64,000 bases of DNA, from the NCBI RefSeq assembly GCF_024347355.1, contig NZ_AP025465.1:1612001-1676000 (forward strand). Direction: 5' to 3'. The translations under genes were made by a program, and so were the position numbers. A model generated the notes under the pieces. The model was not told where the DNA came from. It was given only the letters and a program-made list of their open reading frames with translations, and ran no database searches. Below, piece by piece: positions 25,493 through 34,218 of the stretch (within the stretch, counting starts at the first letter, position 1; every line of letters starts with the position of its first letter). This DNA is from Vibrio chagasii (lineage in GTDB: Bacteria; Pseudomonadota; Gammaproteobacteria; Enterobacterales; Vibrionaceae).

Positions 25493-26005
25493 ATGCAGTT
25501 TGCTAAAGCATTTGAATACAAAAAATGGGCAAATAGTCAGCTACTCGACTTTGGAGAGAGACAATTTTCAAAACTGCCGGAAAATGATGGCATATTTTTC
25601 TTAAGAATTCTGAATCATACGACTGTAGTGGATAGTCTTTTTACAAGTCGAATCCTAGGAGAACCGGAAAAATACACTGCTGATAATACGGTTGAAACTC
25701 CTTCTTTTTCAGAGCTGCGTGAGCGGATGGCTCATAACGATACTAGGTTAGTGCAGTATGTAATGTCAGCCTCAAAAGATGAGTTAGACAAAGTCATTCA
25801 GTTTAACTTCATAGATGGTGATATAGGGACAATGTCTGTTGAAGAAGTCCTTCTCCACTTGCTTACACACGGTAATAACCACAGAGGCATGGCTTCTAGA
25901 GTGTTAGCTGAAAACAATTTAGAACGCCCAAAGGACACATTTACCCTTTACCTTCATCTCGTGGAGCCGACACGCAGAGGTAGCGCGGTGTTGAAAGAAA
26001 AATAG
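25493..26005 (+). CDS. DinB-family protein (YfiT/DinB four-helix bundle), 170 aa
   Basis: Predicted four-helix-bundle metalloprotein. Histidine ligands are in ILNHTTVVD (helix 2) and LLTHGNNHRGM (helix 4), where HxxxH forms the nickel/zinc site. ATG at 25493 follows AAGGATAAATA. Bacterial members include thiol transferases and uncharacterised proteins. The 190 bp upstream (25301-25492) hold no gene I can support. Confidence 0.85.
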   Translation: MQFAKAFEYKKWANSQLLDFGERQFSKLPENDGIFFLRILNHTTVVDSLFTSRILGEPEKYTADNTVETPSFSELRERMAHNDTRLVQYVMSASKDELDKVIQFNFIDGDIGTMSVEEVLLHLLTHGNNHRGMASRVLAENNLERPKDTFTLYLHLVEPTRRGSAVLKEK

Positions 26006-26030
26006 CAGTAAGTGAATTTGGGAATTCAAT

Positions 26031-26492
26031 ATGATGACTTTAAGAACTGCATACACGCATGAGTTAGATGATATTTATCTTATGGGCTTTGATGTATGGA
26101 GAGGTTCCGCATCTGTCGATGAGTATCTAGCTTGTTGTAATAAAAGTAATAAGTATCAGAAGGGAACTTGGTATGTGCTTATTGAACATCAAAAAATCTT
26201 ATCTTCCTTGATTGTTTATCAGGGAGTGTTTGGTCTTGAAGATGGTAGCTGCGGGCTTGGTTCCGTTGCTACACCTCCAGAGCTAAGAGGCAAAGGCTAT
26301 GCTTCAAAGTTAATTAACATGATAAAGAATGAGTTACTCCAGAATCAAAATAATACGGTGTTGTTCTTACATAGTGATATCGACAAAACGTTTTATAGGC
26401 GGTTAGGGTTTACAGTGACTGAAGGTTCTGACTGCATGTACATTACGAGTGATGGTAGGGCATTTAAAGGGACCCTGCCTAGATACTTCTAA
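26031..26492 (+). CDS. GNAT N-acetyltransferase, 153 aa
   Basis: LIVYQGVFGLEDGSCGLGSVATPPELRGKGYASKLI carries the acetyl-CoA loop and the preceding strands; HSDIDKTFYRRLGFTVTE is the C-terminal helix and strand. ATG at 26031 or 26034. An eroded attC follows, about 45 bp after the stop. Confidence 0.86.
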   Translation: MMTLRTAYTHELDDIYLMGFDVWRGSASVDEYLACCNKSNKYQKGTWYVLIEHQKILSSLIVYQGVFGLEDGSCGLGSVATPPELRGKGYASKLINMIKNELLQNQNNTVLFLHSDIDKTFYRRLGFTVTEGSDCMYITSDGRAFKGTLPRYF

Positions 26493-26534
26493 TCGCAGAT
26501 GTCATGTAAACTTTTTCGTAAAATAAATCACCAG

Positions 26535-26562
26535 TGTTAGAAGCCTAAGGCTTGGCACTTAA
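26535..26562 (+). repeat. Eroded attC fragment
   Basis: GAAGCCTAAGGCTTGGCACT matches the middle of a VCR left block (AARGCTTGGCATT). Only this short piece remains, so the assignment rests mainly on its position between a stop and the next gene. Confidence 0.35.
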
Positions 26563-26574
26563 TTGAGGGAACGA

Positions 26575-27423
26575 ATGAGAGTTTTGATATCAGGCACCAG
26601 TGGTTATATTGGTCGCCACGTTCATAAAGTGTTCGTAGAAAGTGGCTTGGAGGTCTTTCGGTACTGTAGGCACAATGGTGTTGTTCCTTACTCGGTTCAT
26701 TCTAAAAACGTATCGACAGGGTATGAAAATTACTTTGATGTGATTATCAACTGCGCGCGTCCTCATTGGGCAGAGTATTCAGCAAGTGAAATTGTCGATA
26801 TTGAATCCAGGCTAATCAAGCAGCTTGATAATTTTGCAAGTGAAAATGCAATAAAGATTCACACCTCGGGAGTTTGGTTATTTGGCCGTGCATCTCACCA
26901 AGATCTTAAAGAGTTTAGACTTAACCCGCTCACAGCCGTTGAGTTAGACGTAAGAACAATTGAACATGCGATGAGTTCTAATTGGAATATTGTTTACTGC
27001 CCGAGTTTAGTGTACGGCGGTGACAATTGCCAATTAAAGCGAATCGTCGAGTCCCTTACTGAACAAACGGTTCAAGTTGCTGTTCCGTCGACAGGGTACA
27101 ATCAATACGTGCACGTTTATGATGTCGCCAAGTTTTATTTACTTTTGGTCTTAAACCCAACTTCGGAAACGCAGCACTTTATTGCAGAAACTAAGGGGTA
27201 TAGCCCAGAACAGTTTTCTCAACTCTTATTTGAATCAAACGTTATCGAAAAAGTCGATAAATGTTCTTGGAGTGAATTTGCGAGACTGAAGGGCCATGAT
27301 GCAGCAGATATAGAACGATTAAATCTCACCCTTCCAGTTAGCTCTTTATTCGAATCGACAGAACTTATTAGCGACTACATAACAAGTTTATGTACTCAAA
27401 TTAATTGTAGAACGCCTAGGTAG
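26575..27423 (+). CDS. NAD-dependent epimerase/dehydratase-like protein, 282 aa
   Basis: Extended SDR fold: nucleotide-binding motif SGTSGYIGRHVHK at ~7-19, and HTSGVWLFG where the family has its catalytic serine/tyrosine region; the YxxxK motif is not obvious, so catalysis may differ. ATG at 26575 follows GAGGGAACGA. Likely acts on a nucleotide sugar or small ketone. Substrate unknown. Confidence 0.8.
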   Translation: MRVLISGTSGYIGRHVHKVFVESGLEVFRYCRHNGVVPYSVHSKNVSTGYENYFDVIINCARPHWAEYSASEIVDIESRLIKQLDNFASENAIKIHTSGVWLFGRASHQDLKEFRLNPLTAVELDVRTIEHAMSSNWNIVYCPSLVYGGDNCQLKRIVESLTEQTVQVAVPSTGYNQYVHVYDVAKFYLLLVLNPTSETQHFIAETKGYSPEQFSQLLFESNVIEKVDKCSWSEFARLKGHDAADIERLNLTLPVSSLFESTELISDYITSLCTQINCRTPR

Positions 27424-27538
27424 TTGCCGTGTTACAGTGTGAAGCATCAGTGACGAGTTAAGGGTAGCGAATCGCCTTAGCTATTGCTCAAGGAAGCGTT
27501 CTTTATTTCCATCATAATCCATTCAAGGAAGAAGCATT

Positions 27539-27988
27539 GTGAAACTCGCTCAATTAAATATCGCACTCGCGAAATACCCTTTAGACGCACCAGAGATTAA
27601 AGATTTCGTCGATAACTTGGAATTGGTAAATGGCATTGCCGAAAGTAGTGAAGGGTTTGTGTGGCGCCTTAAAGATGAACCTGGCGATGCAACCAACATA
27701 AAAGCGTTTGATGATCCGAACATGATCGTCAATATGTCTGTCTGGGAATCGGTCGACGCGTTAAAGAACTTTATGTTTCGAACTCACCATCGTGACTTTA
27801 TGCGAAGAAAGGGCGAATGGTTTCATCGCTTAGCGGAAGACACATATGTGCTTTGGTGGGTTAAGGATGATCACATCCCAACCCTTGATGAAGCGATTGA
27901 ACGTTTAGAGCACCTCAGAGAAGTGGGAGACTCTCCTTACGCATTTACCTTCAAAACAAACTTCACTGAGGAAGAGGCTCCAAGATAG
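27539..27988 (+). CDS. DUF3291-family protein, 149 aa
   Basis: GTG start at 27539 behind AAGGAAGAAGCATT. Opening MKLAQLNIALAKYPLDAPEIKDFVDN and the core MIVNMSVWESVDALKNFMFRTHHRDFMRRKGEWF are strong DUF3291 (monooxygenase-like ferredoxin fold) features. Members are uncharacterised proteins of ~150 residues. Confidence 0.86.
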   Translation: MKLAQLNIALAKYPLDAPEIKDFVDNLELVNGIAESSEGFVWRLKDEPGDATNIKAFDDPNMIVNMSVWESVDALKNFMFRTHHRDFMRRKGEWFHRLAEDTYVLWWVKDDHIPTLDEAIERLEHLREVGDSPYAFTFKTNFTEEEAPR

Positions 27989-28107
27989 TCTGCTGTCGGC
28001 GCTTGTTGGTGATCGGCTTACCTCAATAACTGGGTTATAAAACATTTTATCTATAGTAGCTCTTTGTTAATAATGTGTATCACTACGCACTTCCGCATCT
28101 ATCCGGA

Positions 28108-28313
28108 ATGGAGGCATATTTGCTATGGTAGTCAGTACGTTACGGAAATGTATTAGCCAGTTAGCGAAGGTTTATAACTTCTTCTAACCACTCAGTTTTG
28201 ACCTTTTGCTGCTGTGTTCTCCTTTCCTAACATACTAATTATTAACAGGGCGCCTCCGATAAATAAGTACCACATCAATGTGTCAACTTGGTGGTAGTAG
28301 AATCCGTGTTGCC
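28108..28313 (-). mobile_element. Remnant of an attC-type IS1111 element (IS D-like right end)
   Basis: GCATATTTGCTATGGTAGTC matches the IS D transposase N-terminal region (22 bp with one change), and GCCTCCGATAAATAAGTACC with ACATCAATGTG matches IS D just before its right end. It finishes TAGAATCCGTGTTGCC, a mutated version of the GGGGGAATCCATGTCATGC terminus. No open frame is left. This is independent evidence that attC-targeting IS once acted in this block. Confidence 0.6.
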
Positions 28314-28338
28314 ATAAATTTGGTTTAGGAGGAAATTC

Positions 28339-28824
28339 ATGATCAGGGAAATGTCTAAATCTGACTTTGAGTCATTTTGGCCTACTTTCTCGGCTGTGAT
28401 TCAAGCGCAAGAAACCTACGCATTTGATCCGGAAATGACGATGGAACAAGCCTTTTCGGTTTGGTGTGAACAGCCATCACAAACTTATGTCTATACCGAG
28501 AATGACGTTGTTTTAGGCTCGTATTACATAAAGCCTAATGCAATGGGTCCAAGCGGTCATATTTGTAACTGCGGTTACATGGTTTCCGAAGAGGCAAGGG
28601 GGCAGGGAATTGCTCGGTCTTTGTGCGAACACTCTCAACAAGTCGCGATTGAATTAGGCTTTGAGGCGATGCAATTCAACAGTGTAGTGTCGACGAACAA
28701 AACGGCAATCAAACTTTGGGAAAGGCTTGGCTTTAGTATTATCGGTGCCATTCCAAAGGCATATAAGCATCCTAAATTTGGTCCAATTAACAGCTACATC
28801 ATGTACAAGTCACTCAAAAAGTAA
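28339..28824 (+). CDS. GNAT N-acetyltransferase, 161 aa
   Basis: ATG at 28339 follows AGGAGGAAATTC, one of the better ribosome binding sites here. Features: NCGYMVSEEARGQGIARSLCEH (acetyl-CoA loop), FNSVVSTNKTAIKLWERLGF, and TYVYTENDVVLGSYYIKPN. Its left neighbour is an IS remnant, so it may have been separated from an earlier promoter. Confidence 0.88.
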   Translation: MIREMSKSDFESFWPTFSAVIQAQETYAFDPEMTMEQAFSVWCEQPSQTYVYTENDVVLGSYYIKPNAMGPSGHICNCGYMVSEEARGQGIARSLCEHSQQVAIELGFEAMQFNSVVSTNKTAIKLWERLGFSIIGAIPKAYKHPKFGPINSYIMYKSLKK

Positions 28825-28894
28825 TGAAGCGCGATGTACGGCCTATAGCCCTTTAAGAAGGTAAGTGCTCAACACTGAAACTTGGAGATTTTAA

Positions 28895-29284
28895 ATGACA
28901 ATAGTCGAAAAAATTGTTCGCCGCGAAATGGAGGCTGTCATAGTTTACGAATCTGATGATGTGGTTGCGTTTGCTGACCACAATCCGATCAACTTTGGGC
29001 ATATTTTGATTTGTCCCACACACCCTTACACCAACTATATCGATGTACCAGAAGTTGTTCTCACTGAAATTCATTCTGTCGCTAGGCAGGTGTATCGACG
29101 TATTGAAGAGGCATTTAAACCTGATGGTATTTCATTCTTGCAAAATAACGGTGAGTTTAATGAGTTGTCTCATTATCATCTACATATCTTTCCAAGATTT
29201 GAGGGCGATCAGTTTGGTTGGAAAAGTAGTGAACTCGGCATCCAAAGTATGGAGAAACTGCGCGAGTCATTAAAAAATTTGTAA
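28895..29284 (+). CDS. HIT-family nucleotide hydrolase/transferase, 129 aa
   Basis: The histidine triad is H93-x-H95-x-H97 (LSHYHLHIFPRF), with the upstream IxxGHILICPTHP segment. HIT proteins hydrolyse or transfer nucleoside phosphoramidates or adenylates. 129 residues, normal for the family. ATG at 28895 after GGAGATTTTAA. Confidence 0.88.
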   Translation: MTIVEKIVRREMEAVIVYESDDVVAFADHNPINFGHILICPTHPYTNYIDVPEVVLTEIHSVARQVYRRIEEAFKPDGISFLQNNGEFNELSHYHLHIFPRFEGDQFGWKSSELGIQSMEKLRESLKNL

Positions 29285-29330
29285 TTATAGTGAAAATTAG
29301 ATGCACAAAAGTGCACGAAGAGGCTTAACA

Positions 29331-29939
29331 ATGAGTGAAATAAAAACATTAGAACAATTAAATGAGCTTTATGCCGAGCCGAGTAAAAGGGCTAAAAATA
29401 AAGTACTTCCAGCACTGGATGCCCATGCGATTACTTTGATCAACCATTGTCATTTCGCGGTTTTGGGGACGACAGACTCTCAAGGCTTTGGGGATCTGTC
29501 TCCAAAAGGCGGTGAGCCCGGTTTTATTAAGATTGTCGATGAGTCAACGGTCCTAATACCTGACAGTTCGGGAAACAATCGAATTGATGGTTTAAAAAAC
29601 ATCATCAATAACCCAGAAGTTGGATTACTGCTGATGGTTAATGGGATTGATGAAGTGGTACGTCTTAAAGGTAAAGCCAGCATTCATACCGATCCAAATT
29701 TGCTTGCCGCTTGTCCTGACGGGAAGAAAGCCCCAAAAGTCGTGATTAAAATCGCCGTAGAGTCTATGTACTTTCATTGCGCTAAGGCGGTAATGAGAGG
29801 CAAGCTTTGGTCTGATACGTTTAAAGTCGAGCGTTCTATTCTACCTTCACTGGCACAGATTTTTAAAGATCAACAAAAATCTGAAGGCCAAGCGATCAAT
29901 CAAGACGAGATGGTTAAATATTATCATTCGACACTGTAA
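29331..29939 (+). CDS. Pyridoxamine 5'-phosphate oxidase-fold protein, 202 aa
   Basis: ATG at 29331 follows GAAGAGGCTTAACA; an in-frame ATG at 29301 has a weaker context. Split-barrel flavin-binding fold: HCHFAVLGTTDSQGFGDLSPKGGEPGFIKIVDESTVLIPD and NRIDGLKNIINNPEVGLLLM match the MSMEG_1061-type group. Probably a flavin- or F420-dependent reductase; the activity is unknown. Confidence 0.84.
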   Translation: MSEIKTLEQLNELYAEPSKRAKNKVLPALDAHAITLINHCHFAVLGTTDSQGFGDLSPKGGEPGFIKIVDESTVLIPDSSGNNRIDGLKNIINNPEVGLLLMVNGIDEVVRLKGKASIHTDPNLLAACPDGKKAPKVVIKIAVESMYFHCAKAVMRGKLWSDTFKVERSILPSLAQIFKDQQKSEGQAINQDEMVKYYHSTL

Positions 29940-29944
29940 TATTT

Positions 29945-30376
29945 ATGAAAAATATAGTTCAAATTATCTTTGTATCAGGGTCCAAATTTTTACTGGGTTT
30001 TCGTCAAAATACTGATGCGTTCGACCAATACTGGGGATTCCCTTCTGGAAGAATAGAGCAAGGGGAGTTACCTCGGACCGCAGCAGAGCGCGAAGCGCGA
30101 GAAGAGGTCGCAGTTGACGTTGGTAACTTAGCATTGTTCGCGATTGTCTCTGATCCAGAGCTACCCATTTGTCACTATTTCTACTTATGCCATGAATGGG
30201 CTGGCGACATACAGAATGCTGAGCCCCATTTATGCCAAGAGTTACGTTGGTTTGAGCATGATGAGCTACCCGAAAATTGCACACCGATAACTTACTTGAT
30301 CACTCAGCAATTGAATGACACCGCGCTTACAAAAAACATAAAGCCTGAGATTGACCAACCAAAGCTTTGTGCGTAA
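29945..30376 (+). CDS. NUDIX hydrolase, 143 aa
   Basis: Complete Nudix box: G35-x5-E41-x7-R49-E50-x-R52-E53-E54-V (GRIEQGELPRTAAEREAREEV). ATG at 29945 starts only 5 bp after the preceding stop, so it is likely co-transcribed with the oxidase-fold gene. Nudix enzymes hydrolyse nucleoside diphosphate derivatives; the substrate is not identifiable. Confidence 0.9.
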   Translation: MKNIVQIIFVSGSKFLLGFRQNTDAFDQYWGFPSGRIEQGELPRTAAEREAREEVAVDVGNLALFAIVSDPELPICHYFYLCHEWAGDIQNAEPHLCQELRWFEHDELPENCTPITYLITQQLNDTALTKNIKPEIDQPKLCA

Positions 30377-30478
30377 GCCGTTCTGTGTTGAGTAACCGAT
30401 TTTTCATTTAGGCCAGTGGCGTTGGGTATGAGTCAAACGTCACTTTGTACCAAAACTAAACACAATAACAGGGAAGAT

Positions 30479-31201
30479 ATGTTTACAGGTATTGTACAAA
30501 CCGTTGCTAACATTGCTGAAGTGAGCGATAACAATGGAATAAGAACGTTTGTCATAGAGTTTCCGACAGGCTTTTGTCACGAGTTGGAAATTGGCGCCAG
30601 TATCGCAATTGATGGTGTGTGTTTGACCGTTACTGAGTTGCTGTCAGACGTTCGAGTAAAGTTTGACGTCATGTTGCAAAGCCTATTAATTACCACGCTA
30701 AGCAAGTATGAAGTTGGTCAATCAGTGAACGCCGAGAGGGCGGCAAGAGACGGCGCTGAAATTGGTGGTCACCCACTTTCTGGTCACGTTGACTTTAATG
30801 TCGCGATTATCCAAATATCCGAAATTGAAGATAACTACTGCGTGCGCCTAGCTCTTCCTAATGAGTGGAAAAGATATGTATTCCCGAAAGGTTATATTGC
30901 AATCAATGGGGCTAGCTTAACCGTTTCTGACGTTAATAAAGTCGAAGGGTGGTTTGAGGTTTGGTTGATCCCAGAAACCCGTCGAATGACCGTCTTCTCA
31001 TCGAAATCAGTAGGTAACTTCGTCAATATCGAAATCGAGCGTGGCACTCAAGTCGTCGTTGACACGGTGCGTGATACTCTAAATGAAAACTTAGGTCCAT
31101 TGTTGCCTTTATTTGAGAAGTTACTTTCAGAGCAAGGTATCGATTTAGATGCATTGGGTTATAAGCCTAATACATTGGGTTTCTCAAGCGAACCAAAGTA
31201 A
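30479..31201 (+). CDS. Riboflavin synthase alpha-subunit paralogue
   Basis: 240 residues from ATG 30479 (AGGGAAGAT upstream). Two barrel halves: MFTGIVQTVANIAEV... with EIGGHPLSGHVD, and the second opening GASLTVSDV with LIPETRRMTVFSSK. These fit riboflavin synthase, which joins two 6,7-dimethyl-8-ribityllumazine molecules. It is ~25 residues longer than usual and lies away from ribD/ribBA/ribH, so it is a second copy or a non-catalytic relative such as the lumazine/yellow fluorescent proteins. Activity not decided by sequence alone. Confidence 0.84.
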   Translation: MFTGIVQTVANIAEVSDNNGIRTFVIEFPTGFCHELEIGASIAIDGVCLTVTELLSDVRVKFDVMLQSLLITTLSKYEVGQSVNAERAARDGAEIGGHPLSGHVDFNVAIIQISEIEDNYCVRLALPNEWKRYVFPKGYIAINGASLTVSDVNKVEGWFEVWLIPETRRMTVFSSKSVGNFVNIEIERGTQVVVDTVRDTLNENLGPLLPLFEKLLSEQGIDLDALGYKPNTLGFSSEPK

Positions 31202-31236
31202 TGCGGATTGGTACACCAAAAAGGTGAGCAGTTGAA

Positions 31237-31773
31237 ATGTTAGAAACGGCACGAACTCAGATTGAAGCAATGGGTAAGCAACACGCAGCAGCGCTTTTAC
31301 AATATCACCTAGAAAATCGCTGTCATTTAGCTCCTTGGTCTCCCATGCGTGACGAGCAATTCTATACCTTGGGGTATTGGGAAGACTTTTGTCATGCCAG
31401 TGAAGCGTTATTCGAGAGCGGGAAAGAAATTAAATTTGTCGCAATCGACAAAGAAACGAGAGAAGTTGTCGGTGTCTGCAGTTACACCGCCATTGCTCGA
31501 GGTGTTTTTCAGGCATGCTTTTTGGGCTATCACATGGCACAAAAATATGAAGGTAAAGGTTTTATGACTGAAATTCTTGAGGTCACACTTCGATACATGT
31601 TTGACGTTGTCGGTCTCAATAGAATTATGGCGACCTATATGCCACGTAATAAAGCGAGTGAAAAGGTTTTGTTTAAGCTTGGTTTTGAAAAGGAAGGCTA
31701 CGCCAGGAAATACCTGAAAATCGCAGGGAAATGGGAAGATCATATTCTTACCTCGAGGATTAGCGACAACTAG
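31237..31773 (+). CDS. GNAT N-acetyltransferase, RimJ-like, 178 aa
   Basis: LLQYHLENRCHLAPWSP opening is characteristic of RimJ-type alanine acetyltransferase relatives; acetyl-CoA loop AQKYEGKGFMTEILE. C-terminal NKASEKVLFKLGFEKEGYARKYLKIAGKWEDHI matches the same group. ATG at 31237 follows GTGAGCAGTTGAA, a weak site. Confidence 0.88.
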   Translation: MLETARTQIEAMGKQHAAALLQYHLENRCHLAPWSPMRDEQFYTLGYWEDFCHASEALFESGKEIKFVAIDKETREVVGVCSYTAIARGVFQACFLGYHMAQKYEGKGFMTEILEVTLRYMFDVVGLNRIMATYMPRNKASEKVLFKLGFEKEGYARKYLKIAGKWEDHILTSRISDN

Positions 31774-31792
31774 AAAGTACAATGATGAGCAA

Positions 31793-32188
31793 ATGCTAAG
31801 TGAGCAACTTGAATTGAATGATGGTGCTAAGGCTTATCTCAACAGCTTGAAACTTGCTGGCAAAAAATGCGGTGTGGTGAGCTCTGCGGCAACTTGGATG
31901 GTTGAAAATATCTTAACCTCGTTAAAGCTTGAAGATACCTTTGACCTAGTTATCACACAGGAACATGTGACTAAGCATAAGCCTGATCCCGAAGCATACA
32001 ATCTTGCTTTGTCTGGGCTTAACGCTTCACCAGAACAGACTATCGTGTTTGAAGATTCAGCTGCAGGTATTCAAGCAGGTAAAGCAAGTGGTTGTGATGT
32101 TGTTGCAATCTAGCATGAGTTCAATGGAAAGAATGACCTAAGTGACACCATAAAAATCATCAATACATATGAAGAAATGTCTCTTTGA
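31793..32188 (+). pseudogene. HAD-superfamily hydrolase fragment (N-terminus lost, internal stop)
   Basis: The frame from ATG 31793 holds the HAD middle and C-terminus (VVSSA, HKPDPEAY, IVFEDSAAGIQAGK), as in beta-phosphoglucomutase-like enzymes, but the N-terminal ~80 residues with the nucleophile Asp are absent. A TAG at 32111-32113 interrupts the frame, which then continues for 24 in-frame residues (HEFNGKND..., LSDTIKIINTYEEM) to a stop at 32186. So it is truncated and further broken. Alternative: a short functional protein, less likely. Confidence 0.75.
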
Positions 32189-32203
32189 GTATCTATCAAC
32201 CAT

Positions 32204-32371
32204 ATGGACTGTAACCCTAATCTGTTCCATCACCTTTTTATCGTCAGGTGCTCATACCCCAAGCTACGCAAGAGATCGCCAAAAAGTTTGAAGGTTGGCT
32301 TGTTGCCCCGGCAGAAATTTCAATAATGAATGAGTCATTTTATACAACTCGACAGACTAGGAGTACGTAGC
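32204..32371 (+). other. Unassigned open stretch, no start codon
   Basis: A ~55-codon open frame without ATG/GTG/TTG at its left edge reads RQVLIPQATQEIAKK and FEGWLVAPAEIS. It looks like a piece of a protein but I cannot assign a family, and it is probably a remnant of a lost cassette gene. Confidence 0.3.
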
Positions 32372-32373
32372 AA

Positions 32374-32790
32374 ATGGAATACGCGTTAGATACCGACCCA
32401 TCAGATAGTGACATCAACGAAGTTCGCGCTGGTCTAATCAAACACAATACGCCATTTCTTGAAGGCATACCTAAATCTCAAGTAGGCTATTACGCCATGG
32501 AGGAGGGTGTTAAGGTTGGTGGTGTTATTGCGGATCTTTGGGGAAACTGGCTATTGATCAAGTTTCTTTGGGTCGATGACTCAATGAGAGACAAGCAGGT
32601 CGGCAGCCAGTTACTGCAACACCTAGAAGAGTACGCACAGTCTCAAGGCTGTACGTCATCACTGGTCGACACGTTAAGTTTTCAGGCCAAACCTTTTTAT
32701 GAGAAGCATGGCTACCAATGCCAAATGGTGCTTGAGAATTATCCTCTAGACTCATCATTAGCGTTTCTCACCAAGTCGCTAACAGAGTAA
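32374..32790 (+). CDS. GNAT N-acetyltransferase, 138 aa
   Basis: ATG at 32374. WLLIKFLWVDDSMRDKQVGSQLLQ carries a modified acetyl-CoA loop (DKQVGSQ in place of QxxGxG), so binding may be altered. C-terminal part VDTLSFQAKPFYEKHGYQC parallels the GNAT at 16878. No strong Shine-Dalgarno sequence (TAGGAGTACGTAGCAA). Confidence 0.84.
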   Translation: MEYALDTDPSDSDINEVRAGLIKHNTPFLEGIPKSQVGYYAMEEGVKVGGVIADLWGNWLLIKFLWVDDSMRDKQVGSQLLQHLEEYAQSQGCTSSLVDTLSFQAKPFYEKHGYQCQMVLENYPLDSSLAFLTKSLTE

Positions 32791-32805
32791 TCATATAGGG
32801 CAAGG

Positions 32806-33270
32806 ATGAACACAAACAGACACAAGGAAAGTGAAGTGATTAATATTCGAGAGATGTGCATCGCCGATTATGATTCTGTGATTAACTTATGGTGCGAAAC
32901 CGAAGGTATGAGCATTCGCGATGCAGATTCAAAACAGAGCATTGCAACTTATCTCGAGCGTAACCCCGGCTTGAGCTTCGTTGCAGAGTCTAAACAAGGC
33001 GTGGTTGGTGCGGTGTTAGTAGGGACGGATGGCCGTCGTGGATATTTGCAGCACCTAGCGGTCAGTACTGAATTTAGAGGACAAAATCTAGGTTGCCAAC
33101 TAGTAACTGAAGCGGTTAACGCATTGGCTGGGGTAGGTGTCTCCAAGACACATTTATTCGTGTATAACGATAATATTAACGCTCAGAAATTCTATGAAAA
33201 GTTAGGCTGGTTTCCACGTGATGAAGTGCGTATGTATTCGTTTAATAGCTCGGGTAACAGTAACGCCTAA
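32806..33270 (+). CDS. GNAT N-acetyltransferase, aminoglycoside-type fold
   Basis: INIREMCIADYDSVINLWCETEGM opening and VSTEFRGQNLGCQLVTEAV acetyl-CoA loop, with VYNDNINAQKFYEKLGWF at the end. GTG at 32836 behind AAGGAAAGTGAA is an alternative start and fits the domain border. Similar to generic RimI-like GNATs; no resistance phenotype can be inferred. Confidence 0.83.
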   Translation: MNTNRHKESEVINIREMCIADYDSVINLWCETEGMSIRDADSKQSIATYLERNPGLSFVAESKQGVVGAVLVGTDGRRGYLQHLAVSTEFRGQNLGCQLVTEAVNALAGVGVSKTHLFVYNDNINAQKFYEKLGWFPRDEVRMYSFNSSGNSNA

Positions 33271-33333
33271 CGGATCGATATAGTCAGAAAAAGCGGCACA
33301 TAACAAATACCAGGTTAACCAAAGGAGTAAGAT

Positions 33334-33669
33334 TTGCCTCATTGTATTATCGAACACTCGTCGACGATTAACGCCGAGCAACTGAACAAGAAAGTGTTTT
33401 TAGGAGCACTGAACTCAGAGTTATTCGAAGCCGATGGACGAGACATTAAAGTTCGAAGTATCGCTTATGAGAACTACCAAACGGGTACAGAAAAAGAAGA
33501 TTTTATCCATGTGACTGTGCGTATATTGTCTGGCCGAAGTGACACAGACAAAGCAATGCTTTCTGAGACAGTGATGACGCAATTGCTGTCTTTGTCCCTC
33601 AGCAGAGCATCGATCACCGTTGAGGTGGTAGATATGGACAGACATGGTTATGCAAAGGTCGTTGTTTAA
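33334..33669 (+). CDS. 5-carboxymethyl-2-hydroxymuconate isomerase-like tautomerase, 111 aa
   Basis: TTG start at 33334 behind AAAGGAGTAAGAT. After the initiator the protein begins PHCIIEHS, giving the N-terminal catalytic proline of the tautomerase superfamily; the two-halves pattern of CHMI is present (ARG-like VRI...GRSDTDKAMLSETVMTQLL). In E. coli this enzyme belongs to homoprotocatechuate breakdown; here it is isolated, with none of the pathway nearby. Confidence 0.86.
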   Translation: MPHCIIEHSSTINAEQLNKKVFLGALNSELFEADGRDIKVRSIAYENYQTGTEKEDFIHVTVRILSGRSDTDKAMLSETVMTQLLSLSLSRASITVEVVDMDRHGYAKVVV

Positions 33670-33739
33670 CAGGGTGAAAGCCGCATTTTTGCGCTGATCT
33701 TTGTATCTTCACTGCAACTCGCTACAGGAATATTGGGAA

Positions 33740-34096
33740 ATGTTGTTTATCCATAAATCTCAACCTTTGGTTCATGGCTCGGAACTATGCTTTGAGCTCG
33801 CCGATTTTTTAACTGAAAATAAGAGTAAATTTGAGGACCGACTGGTACCAGACCTGTCGTACATCGATGATATGGCACATGTGGTCAACGGAATCAAAAT
33901 CAAAAGCGTACAACATGTGAATTATAACCAGTATCGTCTTGAATATGCGTTCGACTGGGAGCTCTTTCTCGGATGTTCTGATAGAAATGAAACGGGCGTT
34001 GAGAATGGGCGTGTTCTGTTTATCTTGGAAGACGATAATAATCTTAATTTCGATTTTCCAGATAGGAGCTCAAGAGATACTTGTGACGAGTTTTAA
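33740..34096 (+). CDS. Hypothetical acidic protein, 118 aa
   Basis: Unrecognised. ATG at 33740 is weakly supported; an in-frame start at 33701 would make 131 residues. The protein is rich in D and E with no membrane segment and ends DRSSRDTCDEF. A pattern such as NGIKIKSVQHVNYNQYRLEYAFDWELFLGC suggests a beta-rich fold. Looks like a typical orphan cassette product. Confidence 0.6.
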   Translation: MLFIHKSQPLVHGSELCFELADFLTENKSKFEDRLVPDLSYIDDMAHVVNGIKIKSVQHVNYNQYRLEYAFDWELFLGCSDRNETGVENGRVLFILEDDNNLNFDFPDRSSRDTCDEF

Positions 34097-34120
34097 CTGA
34101 CACGTGGGGCATTGCTTTGG

Positions 34121-34153
34121 ATTGGTGTTGATTCTTAAGGCTTGGCATTAACG
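34121..34153 (+). repeat. Eroded attC fragment
   Basis: TTGATTCTTAAGGCTTGGCA followed by TTAACGATGC matches a VCR left block with few changes, just after a stop codon. No right half before the next gene. Confidence 0.5.
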
Positions 34154-34218
34154 ATGCACAATGAGTAACCCGATAAAACATTTCTGCCATTTGAGGCGAA
34201 GTTTGAATAGGAGTAGTA

